Positions 1-11,673 of a DNA stretch of 64,000 bases are shown here, piece by piece. The position numbers and the translations under genes are program-made. Below the pieces are notes generated by a model that was given only the letters and a program-made list of their open reading frames with translations, ran no database searches and was not told the origin of the DNA. The DNA is taken from positions 114,145,916-114,209,915 of the forward strand of contig OW804098.1 of the NCBI GenBank assembly GCA_942159475.1, given 5' to 3'. The stretch is from Sthenelais limicola. Its lineage: Eukaryota > Annelida > Polychaeta > Phyllodocida > Sigalionidae. The first letter of the stretch is position 1; the number at the start of each line of letters is the position of its first letter.

Positions 1-3000
1 TAACATCTATCCATAATTAACCTACTGGCTAACATCTATCCATAATTAACCTACTGGCTAACATCTATCCATAATTAACTTACTGGCTAACATCTATCCA
101 TAATTAACTCACTGGCTAACATCTATCCATAATTAACTTACTGGCTAACATCTATCCATAATTAACCTACTGGCTAACATCTATCCATAATTAACCTACT
201 GGCTAACATCTATCCATAATTAACTTACTGGCTAACATCTATCCATAATTAACCTACCGGCTAACATCTATCCATAATTAACCTACTGGCTAACATCTAT
301 CCATAATTAACCTACTGGCTAACATCCATCCATAATTAACTCACTGGCTAACATCTATCCATAATTAACTCACAGGCTAACATCTATCCATAATTAACCT
401 ACTGGCTAACATCTATCCATAATTAACCTACTGGCTAACATCTATCCATAATTAACCTACTGACTAACATCCATCCATAATTAACTCACTGGCTAACATC
501 TATCCATAATTAACCTACTGGCTAACATCTATCCATAATTACCTTCTGGCTAACATCTATCCATAATTAACCTACTGACTAACATCCATCCATAATTAAC
601 CTACTGGCTAACATCTATCCATAATTAACCTACTGGCTAACATCTATCCATAATTAACCTACTGGCTAACATCTATCCATAATTAACTCACTTGCTAACA
701 TCTATCCATAATTAACTCACTGGCTAACATCTATCCATAATTAACTCACTGGCTAACATCTATCCATAATTAACCTACTGGCTAACATCTATCCATAATT
801 ATCCTACTGGCTAACATCTATCCATAATTAACTCACTTGCTAACATCTATCCATAATTAACCTACTGGCTAACATCTATCCATAATTAACTTACTGGCTA
901 ACATCTATCCATAATTAACCTACTGGCTAACATCTATCCATAATTAACTCACTGGCTAACATCTATCCATAATTAACCTACTGGCTAACATCTATCCATA
1001 ATTAACTTACTGGCTAACATCTATCCATAATTAACTCACTGGCTAACATCTATCCATAATTAACTTACTGGCTAACATCTATCCATAGTTAACCTACTGG
1101 CTAACATCTATCCATAATTAACTCACTGGCTAACATCTATCCATAATTAACCTACTGGCTAACATCTATCCATAATTAACCTACCGGCTAATATCTATCC
1201 AAAATTAACCTACCGGCTAACATCTATCCATAATTAACCTACTGGCTAACATCTATCCATAATTAACTCACTGGCTAACATCTATCCATAATTAACTCAC
1301 TGGCTAACATCTATCCATAATTAACCTACTGGCTAACATCCATCCATAATTAACTCACTGACTAACATCTATCCATAAATAACCTACCGGCTAACATCTA
1401 TCCATGATTAACCTACTGGCTAACATCCATCCATAATTAACTCACTGGCTAACATCTATCCATAATTACCTTACCGGCTAACATCTATCCATAATTAACT
1501 CACTGGCTAACATCTATCCATAATTAACTCACTTGCTAACATCTATCCATAATTAACTCACTGGCTAACATCTATCCATAATTAACTCACTTGCTAACAT
1601 CTATCCATAATTAACTCACTTGCTAACATCTATCCATAATTAACTCACTGGCTAACATCTATCCATAATTAACTCACTTGCTAACATCTATCCATAATTA
1701 ACCTACTGGCTAACATCTATCCATAATTAACCTACCGGCTAACAGCTATCCATAATTAACCTACCGGCTAACATCTATCCATAATTAACCTACTGGCTAA
1801 CATCTATCCATAATTAACCTACCGGCTAACATCTATCCATAATTAACCTACTGGCTAACATCTATCCATAATTAACTCACTGGCTAACATCTATCCATAA
1901 TTAACCTACTGACTAACATCTATCCATAATTAACTCACTGGCTAACATCTATCCATAATTAACTCACTTGCTAACTTGCTGCTGACTCACTTGCTAACTC
2001 ACTTGCTGACTAACATCCATCCATAATTAACCTACTGGCTAACATCTATCCATAATTAACTTCTATCCATAATTAACCTACTGGCTAACATCTATCCATA
2101 ATTAACTTACTGACTAACATCTATCCATAATTAACCTACCGGCTAACATCTATTCATAATTAACTTACTGGCTAACATCTATCCATAATTAACCTACTGG
2201 CTAACATCTATCCATAATTAACTCACTGGCTAACATCTATCCATAATTAACTCACTTGCTAACATCTATCCATAATTAACCTACTGGCTAACATCTATCC
2301 ATAATTAACCTACTGGCTAACATCTATCCATAATTAACCTACCGGCTAACATCTATCCATAATTAACCTACTGGCTAACATCTATCCATAATTAACCTAC
2401 TGACTAACATCTATCCATAATTAACCTACTGACTAACATCCATCCATAATTAACCTACTGGCTAACATCTATCCATAATTAACTTCTATCCATAATTAAC
2501 CTACTGGCTAACATCTATCCATAATTAACTCACTGACTAACATCTATCCATAATTAACCTACCGGCTAACATCTATCCATAATTAACCTACCGGCTAACA
2601 TCTATCCATAATTAACCTACTGGCTAACATCTATCCATAATTAACCTACTGACTAACATCTATCCATAATTAACTCACTGGCTAACATCTATCCATAATT
2701 AACTCACTTGCTAACATCTATCCATAATTAACCTACTGGCTAACATCTATCCATAATTAACTCACTTGCTAACATCTATCCATAATTAACCTACTGGCTA
2801 ACATCTATCCATAATTAACCTACTGACTAACATCCATCCATAATTAAGCTACTGGCTAACATCTATCCATAATTAACTTCTATCCATAATTAACCTACTG
2901 GCTAACATCTATCCATAATTAACTTACTGACTAACATCTATCCATAATTAACCTACCGGCTAACATCTATTCATAATTAACTTACTGGCTAACATCTATC

Positions 3001-4580
3001 CATAATTAACCTACTGGCTAACATCTATCCATAATTAACCTACTGGCTAACATCTATCCATAATTAACCTACTGGCTAACATCTATCCATAATTAACTCA
3101 CTGGCTAACATCTATCTATAATTAACCTACTGACTAACATCCATCCATAATTAACTCACTGACTAACATCTATCCATAATTAACCTACCGGCTAACATCT
3201 ATCCATAATTAACCTACTGGCTAACATCTATCCATAATTAACTCACTTGCTAACATCTATCCATAATTAACCTACTGGCTAACATCCATCCATAATTAAC
3301 TCACTGACTAACATCTATCCATAATTAACCTACCGGCTAACATCTATCCATAATTAACCTACTGGCTAACATCTATCCATAATTAACTCACTGGCTAACA
3401 TCTATCCATAATTAACTCACTTGCTAACATCTATCCATAATTAACCTACTGGCTAACATCTATCCATAATTAACTCACTTGCTAACATCTATCCATAATT
3501 AACCTACTGGCTAACATCTATCCATAATTAACCTACTGACTAACATCCATCCATAATTAACCTACTGGCTAACATCTATCCATAATTAACTTCTATCCAT
3601 AATTAACCTACTGGCTAACATCTATCCATAATTAACTTACTGACTAACATCTATCCATAATTAACCTACCGGCTAACATCTATTCATAATTAACTTACTG
3701 GCTAACATCTATCCATAATTAACCTACTGGCTAACATCTATCCATAATTAACCTACTGGCTAACATCTATCCATAATTAACCTACTGGCTAACATCTATC
3801 CATAATTAACTCACTGGCTAACATCTATCTATAATTAACCTACTGACTAACATCCATCCATAATTAACTCACTGACTAACATCTATCCATAATTAACCTA
3901 CCGGCTAACATCTATCCATAATTAACCTACTGGCTAACATCTATCCATAATTAACTCACTTGCTAACATCTATCCATAATTAACCTACTGGCTAACATCT
4001 ATCCATAATTAACCTACCGGCTAATATCTATCCAAAATTAACCTACCGGCTAACATCTATCCATAATTAACCTACTGGCTAACATCTATCCATAATTAAC
4101 TCACTGGCTAACATCTATCCATAATTAACTCACTGGCTAACATCTATCCATAATTAACCTACTGGCTAACATCCATCCATAATTAACTCACTGACTAACA
4201 TCTATCCATAATTAACCTACCGGCTAACATCTATCCATAATTAACCTACTGGCTAACATCCATCCATAATTAACTCACTGGCTAACATCTATCCATAATT
4301 AACCTACTGGCTAACATCTATCCATAATTAACTCACTGGCTAACATCTATCCATAATTAACTCACTGGCTAACATCTATCCATAATTAACTTACTGGCTA
4401 ACATCTATCCATAATTAACTTACTGGCTAACATCTATCCATAATTAACTCACTGGCTAACATCTATCCATAATTAACCTACTGGCTAACATCCATCCATA
4501 ATTAACTCACTGGCTAACATCTATCCATAATTAACCTACTGGCTAACATCTATCCATAATTAACTTACTGGCTAACATCC
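1..4580. repeat. 29-bp minisatellite array (~157 units) with a splice donor in each unit
   Basis: The whole stretch is a tandem array of a 29-bp unit whose core reads CTAACATCTATCCATAATTA followed by a variable end (cctactgg, ttactgg, tcactgg, tcacttg or cctaccgg). It ends in the 3' end of the minus-strand exon at 4569-4896. On the minus strand each variable end becomes CCAGTAAGT, CCAGTGAGT, CCAGTAGGT or a near variant, so each unit holds a candidate 5' splice site. Units are not random: blocks recur, for example with an offset of 713 bp (2878 and 3591; 3111 and 3824) and of 2833 bp (1191 and 4024). The array continues past the left edge of the window. Confidence 0.98.
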
Positions 4581-4896
4581 AAGTAGTTGTCTTGGCAAAA
4601 AAAATGAATATGTCAGTAGCACCCCGCATGCATGCAGAGATGACTGCAACCCAGGCATCAGGGACAAAGCGCTGGAAAACCTGGCCAGTGATGAGTGAAC
4701 CAACCACACTCACAGCTCCAGCAATAGCAGTGTACCAGCCCACTAGGTCTGAGCCCCAGCACAGTGGGTAGTTCATGAGGAATAATGTGTTGATGTTCGA
4801 ACCCCCACCGATGCCCACCAACTTGGTGAAAAAGAAGGCACCCACCAGGAGCAGGAGCTTCCAACGTCTGCCCTGCCCATTATCAACCAAGTAAAC
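4569..4896 (-). CDS. SLC46/PCFT-like MFS transporter, exon 3 (partial gene)
   Basis: Third coding exon of a 12-TM major facilitator of the SLC46 (proton-coupled folate transporter-like) family, a plasma- or lysosomal-membrane solute importer. The acceptor is ...AACACAG at 4897-4903 and the reading frame follows exon 2 in phase 0. The exon gives a short hydrophilic loop, then hydrophobic segments with LLLLVGAFFFTKLVG, a loop with NYPLCWGSDLVGWY (matches the SLC46 'PLCW' loop), FVPDAWVAV and a final helix ending TTTWMLA. The donor GTAAGT lies at 4563-4568 inside the last minisatellite unit, leaving phase 1. Remaining exons are left of the window, across the repeat. Family assignment rests on the spread of motifs over three exons; the substrate cannot be told. 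Confidence 0.8.
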
Positions 4897-6220
4897 CTGT
4901 GTTAAGGATTAATTAAAAATATTGAATATATTATAATATGTTGAATCAGTATTCTTCAATTTCCTTTTTAATGGTTTAGATTTCCCAGGCATTTTGGAAG
5001 ATCAGAACACTTTTAGGTAATTCCGGAGTATGTTAGCCTGCTGAAGGTACGGCTATAACAATTTCACTTAATATTATCTTACAATATTACAATACGATAA
5101 CACAAACTCATGTTTTGAGTGCATGAAGAAAATTATGGATGATAATAGTGTTAAAGCAAAGAGGCTAGGAGAAGGTAACTTCCAAATCCAATTCTCCTCA
5201 GCAGAGTGGAGTAATTTATGACACTGGCTACAGAGTATACTGGCATAAGACAGCAGGAAACCACTGCTATATGATTGCTTTTTATAATCATGGATCAAAT
5301 CAACTAAAGATGGAAATGTGTGATTTGATAACATGAATGATATTTAAGTGTTAACCTAGCAAAAGAACAATGGCTAAATATTCCAAATGTGGAGAAATTA
5401 AGTCTCTGCATCAGAGAAAATAAATAGTTTGTAGGTATAAAATCAGGATCACAAAATGATGGCATCACAATTTTATACCAGACATTATTCCAATAGAGAT
5501 GAAGCCCTGGCTGAATTAAAACTACTGAATAAAATGTATAACAGGTGTAGGTTGCAAGAGAATGCCAAATTCATAAGATCATCTTTCATTGCAATGCCAA
5601 AGAAAGCAGGAGAAATTGAAAGTGGGCAACATATACACACCCTCGTCACCTACGACCTCAACTGCAGTTACCAGCATTCAAAATGGCGGAAGGTGGGTTC
5701 CCATTAGAACAAACAATGTTGGTTTTTACCTAACAAAAGCCGTTTTCAGTAGCTGTCATGTTCTGTGGGTGTTTACTATAGTTGCATTTAGGTTTGAGTG
5801 TTATCAGATACATGTATCTGGCTTATACTACAGTGTAATCTAGGTGAAAAACATTGAGTGGTATACCCGTAACTGCATTATACAGTTACGGTCGTAGTGG
5901 AAATCAGTTGGGGTCATACAGCGTGTTATTCCAAGTACAAAATACAAGTAAACTTCAACCCTGGTACATTATTTGAACCCATCACAATGGTGTCATACCT
6001 AAAAGGAAGAGATCTATCGATTCAGTTTGTTATATGAAGTATTTTTAAGCAAGATTTCAAAGAAAATCATCAGTGCCAACAACAACAACAATGCTGGTAA
6101 CTGCAGTTGGGGTCGTAGGTGCCTAGGGTGTGATATATAACCATGACAGGAAACACAGAGCACCCTTGTGCCTTGAGCTCTTTTGCTATTGCAAATAATA
6201 AAATAAAGCATGTAACTCAC
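4897..6220 (-). other. Intron 2 of the SLC46-like gene
   Basis: Bounded by a donor GTGAGT after 6221 and an acceptor AACACAG before 4896. It holds a TIR-flanked element at 5632-6137. The rest (4904-5630) shows short spurious ORFs only, and I see no other feature in it. Confidence 0.75.
5632..6137. mobile_element. ~506-bp non-autonomous element with ~47-bp inverted ends
   Basis: The sequence at 5632-5678 returns as an imperfect reverse complement at 6090-6137; both contain ACTGCAGTTACCAGCATT and a CACCTACGACC block. The interior has a second, shorter self-similar stretch near 5866-5920 (CAGTTACGGTCGTAG). No transposase is coded. It sits in intron 2 of the SLC46-like gene. The ends suggest a MITE or foldback; I could not find a clear target duplication. 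Confidence 0.6.
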
Positions 6221-6459
6221 AGTAAAGGATTTGATTATGTGAGAAGTGGAAAGTACAGCAGTCTGGTTATCTTTGTTCACAGTTTCAGGGACCACAAACT
6301 AAGTACGTAGACAATCAGGAGGAGAAAGAGTATGAAAATAATGAAGAAGACAAGGGGGAAGCCCAGAGCATTCTTCAAGTAACCACTGGCAGCAGTTGAT
6401 AGGATGCTAGGTACGAGTGTGACGATCTCCTGCAGCACCATGCGGAACTGGCGTTGTTT
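6221..6459 (-). CDS. SLC46/PCFT-like transporter, exon 2 (apparent 1-nt frameshift)
   Basis: Second coding exon. The acceptor ACATTGCAG precedes AAACAACGCC, so exon 1 ...ADVTTK joins KQRQFRMVLQE, which matches the SLC46 loop between TM4 and TM5. One long hydrophobic helix pair follows (GFPLVFFIIFILFLLLIVYVL). At 6297-6300 the frame breaks: it reads to a stop, but one added T in the run TTT would give ...VYVLS-FVVPETV, the expected family continuation, and would make the exon 240 nt, a whole number of codons. The donor is GTGAGT after ...IIKSFT. The break is most likely a homopolymer error in the assembly; a real inactivating deletion is the alternative. Confidence 0.75.
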
Positions 6460-6495
6460 CTGCAATGTCATAAAGGTCATGTATTTTGCTGCAGT

Positions 6496-6899
6496 ATGTG
6501 ATGTGTTTCAGGAAAATGAGTCGTAAGTCGCAACATTGCTGTTTTTCAAAGCGTTTTTTTCACAAGATCACATTATTGGAATCTTCTGATTTTTGGAGAG
6601 TGTGTCCCTTATAGTTATGTCAAACGATGTACCAAAATTCAAGACAATCTATGTAATATATCCTTTTGTTTTAAAGGTCCTTATATTGACTACATTTAGT
6701 TACTTTACTGTTTATTGACCCCAAGAAATATTGGAAACTTTTTTCTTCAAAAATCAAACTTAAAATCTAGAAACACTTATTAGATTATTAGACTATTTAC
6801 TATCATTGGAATCGGCTTGATCTCATCTTTACAAATATAATGGTATCTCAAAATCTATATTTTGCGACTTATGACTCATTTTACTGAAACACATCACAT
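6496..6899. mobile_element. MITE, family B (ATGTGATGTGTTTCAG ends), full copy 1
   Basis: The left end ATGTGATGTGTTTCAG with AAAATGAGTCGTAAGTCGCA is repeated inverted at the right end (GCGACTTATGACTCATTTT ... GAAACACATCACAT). The interior carries an AT-rich body with CATTGGAATCGGCTTGATCT near the right end. There is no coding capacity. It lies in intron 1 of the SLC46-like gene, next to a second copy. Confidence 0.75.
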
Positions 6900-7077
6900 A
6901 TCTGAACATCTTTGAAGAAGTGAATAAAGACTCTTGGTAAGCAAAGACCATAAATAATGATAAAGTATTATAGTTGGCTCTTCCAATGTGCCAACACAAA
7001 TACATGATCAGGTAACGCAGAATTTGGAATTTTCAGTTCATAAATGTTTTCTAGCTTTTATGGCCTTTTCCATCCAT

Positions 7078-7499
7078 ATGTGATGTGTTTCAGGAACATG
7101 AGTCATAAGTCGCAAAATTGATATTTTCCAAAGTGATATATTCCCAAGTTCTCTTTGTAGGAATGTCCTCATTTTTGGTGTGACTAACGTTGGATGAAGT
7201 ATGAATACATGTACCAAATTGCAAGACAGTGTATCAAATATTGTCATGCATTCATAGGGTCATCCCATAGAGTATATTTAGCTATTTTAATACTAACTGT
7301 CGACCCAAAAATATTGAAAACATTTTTTCCAGAAATAAAAATATCAAACTTAAAATATAGAAATACGTATTAGATAACCTTAATGTTTATATTCATTGGA
7401 ATCCCCTTGGTCTCATCTTTTCAAATATGATGATATCACAAAACCCAATTTTTGCGACTTATGACTCATTTTCCTGAAACACATCACATATGGGTGGGT
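7078..7499. mobile_element. MITE, family B, full copy 2
   Basis: Same inverted ends and same body order as the copy at 6496-6899, in the same orientation, ~178 bp away. Both are in intron 1 of the SLC46-like gene. Non-coding. Confidence 0.75.
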
Positions 7500-9051
7500 T
7501 ATTTCTGTTTGTTGAGGCATACAACACCACAAAATACTATAACAATTTTTAATTTGGACTGTATGTAAGTAATAAGTCTGTAAAGTTTATTAGTGATACA
7601 GACATCATCTTCACCTTTGTGTTACCTCATCACCATCAGAAATGTTAACTCGTTTAATCCAAAAACCTCTGTCATGATGATATTGATTCTAATGATGTAA
7701 TATTGATTATGATATTTGATGATTTATTTCATACATGGCAGAGCTACATAAATACTGAAGCACTTGATTAGAGTCGGCACAGTGTTGTTGACCATGGTAG
7801 AAAAGTATTTGTCAAAATCAAGGGGGATTGTGGGTAATTTGGCTCAAAATGGTGGTAAATATAGATTTAAGTTTATTTCAATGGTTTCAATTGCTGCTAC
7901 ACCAGGCTTATAATACAAACTAGGGAGGTTTCAATAATTATTATTATGATTAGCTTACTGCCATTGTACTGTCACCAGAACCTTCTTTTAACAGGACTAA
8001 TATCAGATGTAGTTTCATGTGTTGGTCTACTTTGACCTGTATCTCTACGAACCGTTCGTTACTTGAGAGAAAATAGTTAGTTAATTAGTCTTAGACATGT
8101 GCAATATTAAAAATTGTGCACATGAAGATAGATGTAGGCCAATGGAAGAACTGAGAAATAGTGTTACCACCAAATATATAAGATTGTATGCTGAATGAAT
8201 TATTGCTCGGAACTAATGCACTTGTCAATTGCAACCCCCACCTTTCTGCCCTAATGAAGGGAAAACAACCCCAGATCATTCCCTCATATGCCCCGGGGAT
8301 GGGGGAATGATCGGGGGATGTTTTCCCATTAATTTGTTAGCATCATGTCCCAACATATTTGGCCCGACTGGTCCAGGGGTCCCGAGGGCATCCAGTCCTT
8401 GGGAACCGCTGGACCATAGTACCTTGAGAGCCAAACAGGGTAGAAAACAATGCTTTTAGCTGTTTCACTTTTTGACTTCATTTGTTGACTATTATATTGG
8501 TTTACCTTCCTGAATACTCTTGCAGTGTTTTCCTGGGCCATATTACTTCCTTTCAAGGGTAATACTATAGTCGCCCACAAGGATTATCTGTGGGCGTCCC
8601 AGGTGGTTATATGTACAGGTGGTTATAGCTCGAAGAACCAACCCAGAAACAGCAACAACTGAGACCAAAAGAGAATATGCCACCATCCAGGCCGGGTTTA
8701 CCAAAGTATGAAGAGGTGGCGCAGAGTTCGGGAAAATTTGTCAGGGTTTATATTTATTATTTACAAAAATAATGTGAAAAATGTGCCCCAAGGGGACATG
8801 GATTTACACAAATACACAAATGTCTTGCGTTCAGAGGGTCTGCAATTTCATCATATCCCCCCCTCTCCCCGCCACCCCCACCCCCCAAATTCCCTAAGAC
8901 CCCGGGTCGGGGTGGGGAATGCAATTCACCAGTGCATAATGAGTATACATGAATATTGCTGGCATATTTTTATTATTTTCAGAAAATTCTCTATGTTAAA
9001 ATCAAAGATAACACTATTTCTCGGGTCATAGGATTTTATGTTGCAGACTAC

Positions 9052-9663
9052 CTTGGTAGTGACGTCAGCAAGAATGGACACACCTCCCATAAACACCGCA
9101 GCCCAAGTGCCACTGCAGCCATTGATGAAAAAGCCAAAGAAGAGAAGCTCCAGTGGCCAGTGAAAATAGGAGTTTGCAACCAAATTCAGTATAAACAAAG
9201 AGTATCCTGACAAGGCATAAAGCAGCACTAGCTTCCGTCCTTTCTTATCGCTAAGTGGGCCAAGACAGGTGAGGACGAAAACGAGAGGGACGCATTGTAT
9301 GATGACGCATTGCAGTGAGAAGTAGGAGGCTGCACTTTGTGCCAGGGTGTAGTTGCCAGTCACCTGGTCTGCAGCAGAAGACTGGTTCTGATCAGGCCCC
9401 CCAGTACACACATGCAGGCTGGCATTCATGTTTGAGCTGCCGGTGAGTGACTCAAACTTCCTCTCCAGCACATATTGCGGGATGAGTACATAGAGTGGGT
9501 TTATGGCCAGCACAGTCACCATCAGCAGAGGTTCTGCATAGAAGGTACAACCTCTGCACTGTTCCAGTTTTACCACGCTCCCCTTCTCCTCTTCCTCCAC
9601 CTCCTCCTCCTGTCTCCTAATGAGCTCCTCCTTATCCTCACTTCCTTGTATGTTGTCCTCCAT
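9052..9663 (-). CDS. SLC46/PCFT-like MFS transporter, exon 1 with start codon
   Basis: Gives the first 204 residues. The start ATG (9661-9663) follows an in-frame TAG. The N terminus is acidic and cytosolic (residues 8-27, rich in E). Likely helices lie at about 39-61, 115-133, 145-163 and 172-195. The long first extracellular loop has possible N-glycosylation sites at N80, N93 and N104 and cysteines 86 and 119. MFS motif A is clear at residues 135-144 (GPLSDKKGRK). The exon ends ...DVTTK at a CTACCAAG|GTAGTC donor in phase 0. SLC46 members import folates, steroid conjugates or muropeptides depending on the member; which applies here cannot be told from this sequence. Confidence 0.85.
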
Positions 9664-9979
9664 GTCAGACTATATCTCCTCAGGCCTATACTATCGAGCT
9701 GTCCTTCTTCTTGGATGCTGACCCTACAAGTATAAGTAACCACACATTATCCCGATCTCCATGGTTTGGGAGAAATACCAGATATACCTTGATGTATTGG
9801 AGGTAATCGCAGTCTATATTATTTCTCTAGGCGTGGGTATATTATTTTGGTGGCTTGGAGGTGGGGAAATATGATTTTCGGCGGATCAGCGGACCATCGG
9901 ATCTACTGGTATTGTCTATAAGTAAGATGGCGTGGGTCAAATTGTCGGTAATGCTTGAGGCATATGAATATGCCGGTGA
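9664..9979. other. Upstream region of the SLC46-like gene
   Basis: Probable 5' UTR and promoter side of the transporter gene. A possible 5'-UTR acceptor (CTTGTAG on minus, near 9725) precedes the start codon by ~65 nt. I see no TATA box that I would trust. Confidence 0.35.
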
Positions 9980-10051
9980 CGCCGGTCGGTCTAGTGGTTA
10001 GGATTTGGCGCTCTCACCGCCGCGGCCGGGGTTCGATTCCCCGTCTGGGAA
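9980..10051 (+). pseudogene. tRNA-Glu(CTC), degenerate 5' acceptor stem
   Basis: From the D arm onward (GGTCTAGTGGTTAGGATT) it equals the other tRNA-Glu copies: anticodon loop CTCTCAC with anticodon CTC, and an intact T arm (GGGGTTCGATTCCCC). The first seven bases (cgccggt instead of tcccagg) no longer pair with the 3' strand. Base 27 is T, giving a G-U pair. A T5 run follows at ~10057. Likely a pseudogene or a poorly processed gene. Confidence 0.7.
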
Positions 10052-11316
10052 CAAGCTTTTTAACTGTGTAACAAATATTGTTAAGGGACTTGAAGTACAG
10101 CTATTACTGATTGAAACATTAACCTACCACTAACAATACCAGTGAAATGTATTCCAGATATCTCTAGTAACTAGTAGAAGACCAACGAGAAGAGATGAAC
10201 TAAATTTGTTCTGTCCAAGATATGATTATGTAGAGTTTCAGAAATCCTCTCAAATAAAACAAATTTAAGAGAAAAATGAGGTTAAAATTACCATTTAACA
10301 TTACCAAACAGATGTTTTAAATCGATCAATTACCAAATTGGATATACCAAATTGGATATACACATTTAACATTTTTCAACTTAAATGAGCCTAGATTACT
10401 AAATGTATGGAGCTGCCATTTGTATATTTCCGATCAACCCAACCTATAAAGACAGTCTACAGTCTGTAAAATTTAGATATAATTGCAGGTGATAGGTGCA
10501 GAGATCTACCATGAAGGCTCTGGGAATCAAGGCCATCGCTGTATGCAGTTCTAAGCCACCTTACTACAGAGTAATCACAGCTCAGCTCAGCATGGAATAT
10601 TTAATATTGATCTCATGTGAATAGCCATGTGTTAGATATATTTTCATGAATCAAGAATGTATCTTTCCCATCATGCCTTTGATTTCTATAGATTATTTAT
10701 ACAAGCTATGATATTAGTGAAAATATCCTTGCAAGTTTCGATATGAATGTTGCTAAATATGTGTATGTCAGATTTGAACTGAATCCATCCCAGCATGCAC
10801 TATAATAGACATGCGCAGTGGCAAATGCAAATTTCATTTTGGAGTAACTGCCTCTGTTGTCTACTTCAACTGTTTTACCCTTATTTTAACGTTTTATAAA
10901 GATGATAATAAAAAGAAAGTGTACAATTCGCCTTCACCAATCCTTTCAAATAAACCAAATTTAAGAAAAAAATGAGGTTCAAATTTTCATTCAACAAAAC
11001 AGAAGTTTTAAATAGACCCATTACTAAATACACTTGGATATACCCATTATTTATTAATTCTCAACTTAATTGAGAAAAATTGACTGAATGTATCAAGCTA
11101 CCATTTGTACATTTCCAATCGGCGCAACCCATTTACACAATCTAGTCTTTAAAGTTGAAATTTAATTTGGGAACAAATGCCTAGCTACAGAGATCTACCA
11201 AATAGTGTTGATTACATTCTACACGGTAAAGTCAGGCTCCAGGAATCAAGGCCATCGCTGTATGCAGTCCTAAGCCACCTTACCACAGAGTTAACTGTGA
11301 TTGCCAATATCACAGC
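10052..11316. repeat. Spacer of the tRNA-Glu repeat unit, with dispersed repeats
   Basis: 10052-10540 matches 19945-20480 closely (for example GACTTGAAGTACAGCTATTA near 10090 and near 19980, and the GGAGCTGCCATTTGTATATT block near 10410 and 20320). 10618-10850 is a dispersed repeat of family C (ends ATCCCAGCATGCACT, GACATGCGCAGTGGC). 10900-11316 is a second, diverged spacer copy. No coding region. Confidence 0.7.
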
Positions 11317-11388
11317 TCCCAGGTGGTCTAGTGGTTAGGATTCGGCGCTCTCACCGCCGCGGCCGGGGTTCGATTCCCCGTCTGGGAA
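11317..11388 (+). tRNA. tRNA-Glu(CTC)
   Basis: 72 nt with all arms intact. Acceptor TCCCAGG pairs with TCTGGGA, discriminator A. Anticodon stem CGGCG/CGCCG, loop CTCTCAC, anticodon CTC. T arm CGGGG-TTCGATT-CCCCG. No CCA is encoded, as expected for a eukaryotic nuclear gene. A T6 Pol III terminator begins 4 bases downstream. No intron. Confidence 0.92.
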
Positions 11389-11673
11389 CAGGTTTTTTAA
11401 CTGAGAAAACAAATAATATTGCACCCAATTATTATGTTTCAACTTAATTGAGCATAGATTACTAAATATATGGAGCTGCCATTTGTACATTTCAAGGTGA
11501 CCTAACCCATAAAGACAATCTACACCCTTTAAAGTTGAGTTATAATTTGGAAATGAACACCTAGCTGTAGAGATCTACCAAATAGTGTTGATTATATTGT
11601 ATAGAAAATTAATGCTCTGGGAATCAAGGCCATCACTGTTGGAGTCCTAAGCCACCTTACTACCGAGTTAAAT

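Larger units (their letters stand above)
6460..9051 (-). other. Intron 1 of the SLC46-like gene
   Basis: Runs from the donor GTAGTC after exon 1 to the acceptor ACATTGCAG of exon 2. It holds two family B MITEs, a short inverted repeat at 8260-8330 (GGGAAAACA ... TGTTTTCCC, with ATCATTCCC/GGGAATGAT inside) and a C-rich stretch near 8860-8890. I see no exon in 7500-9051. Confidence 0.7.

Noticed and set aside
1..4580. CRISPR-like array
   Set aside because: Units abut with no unique spacers, and the context is a eukaryotic intron; it is a minisatellite.
6291..6307. An 8-bp GT...AG intron (GTACTTAG) in SLC46-like exon 2
   Set aside because: Too short to be spliced; a missing base in TTT explains the frame and restores 240 nt.
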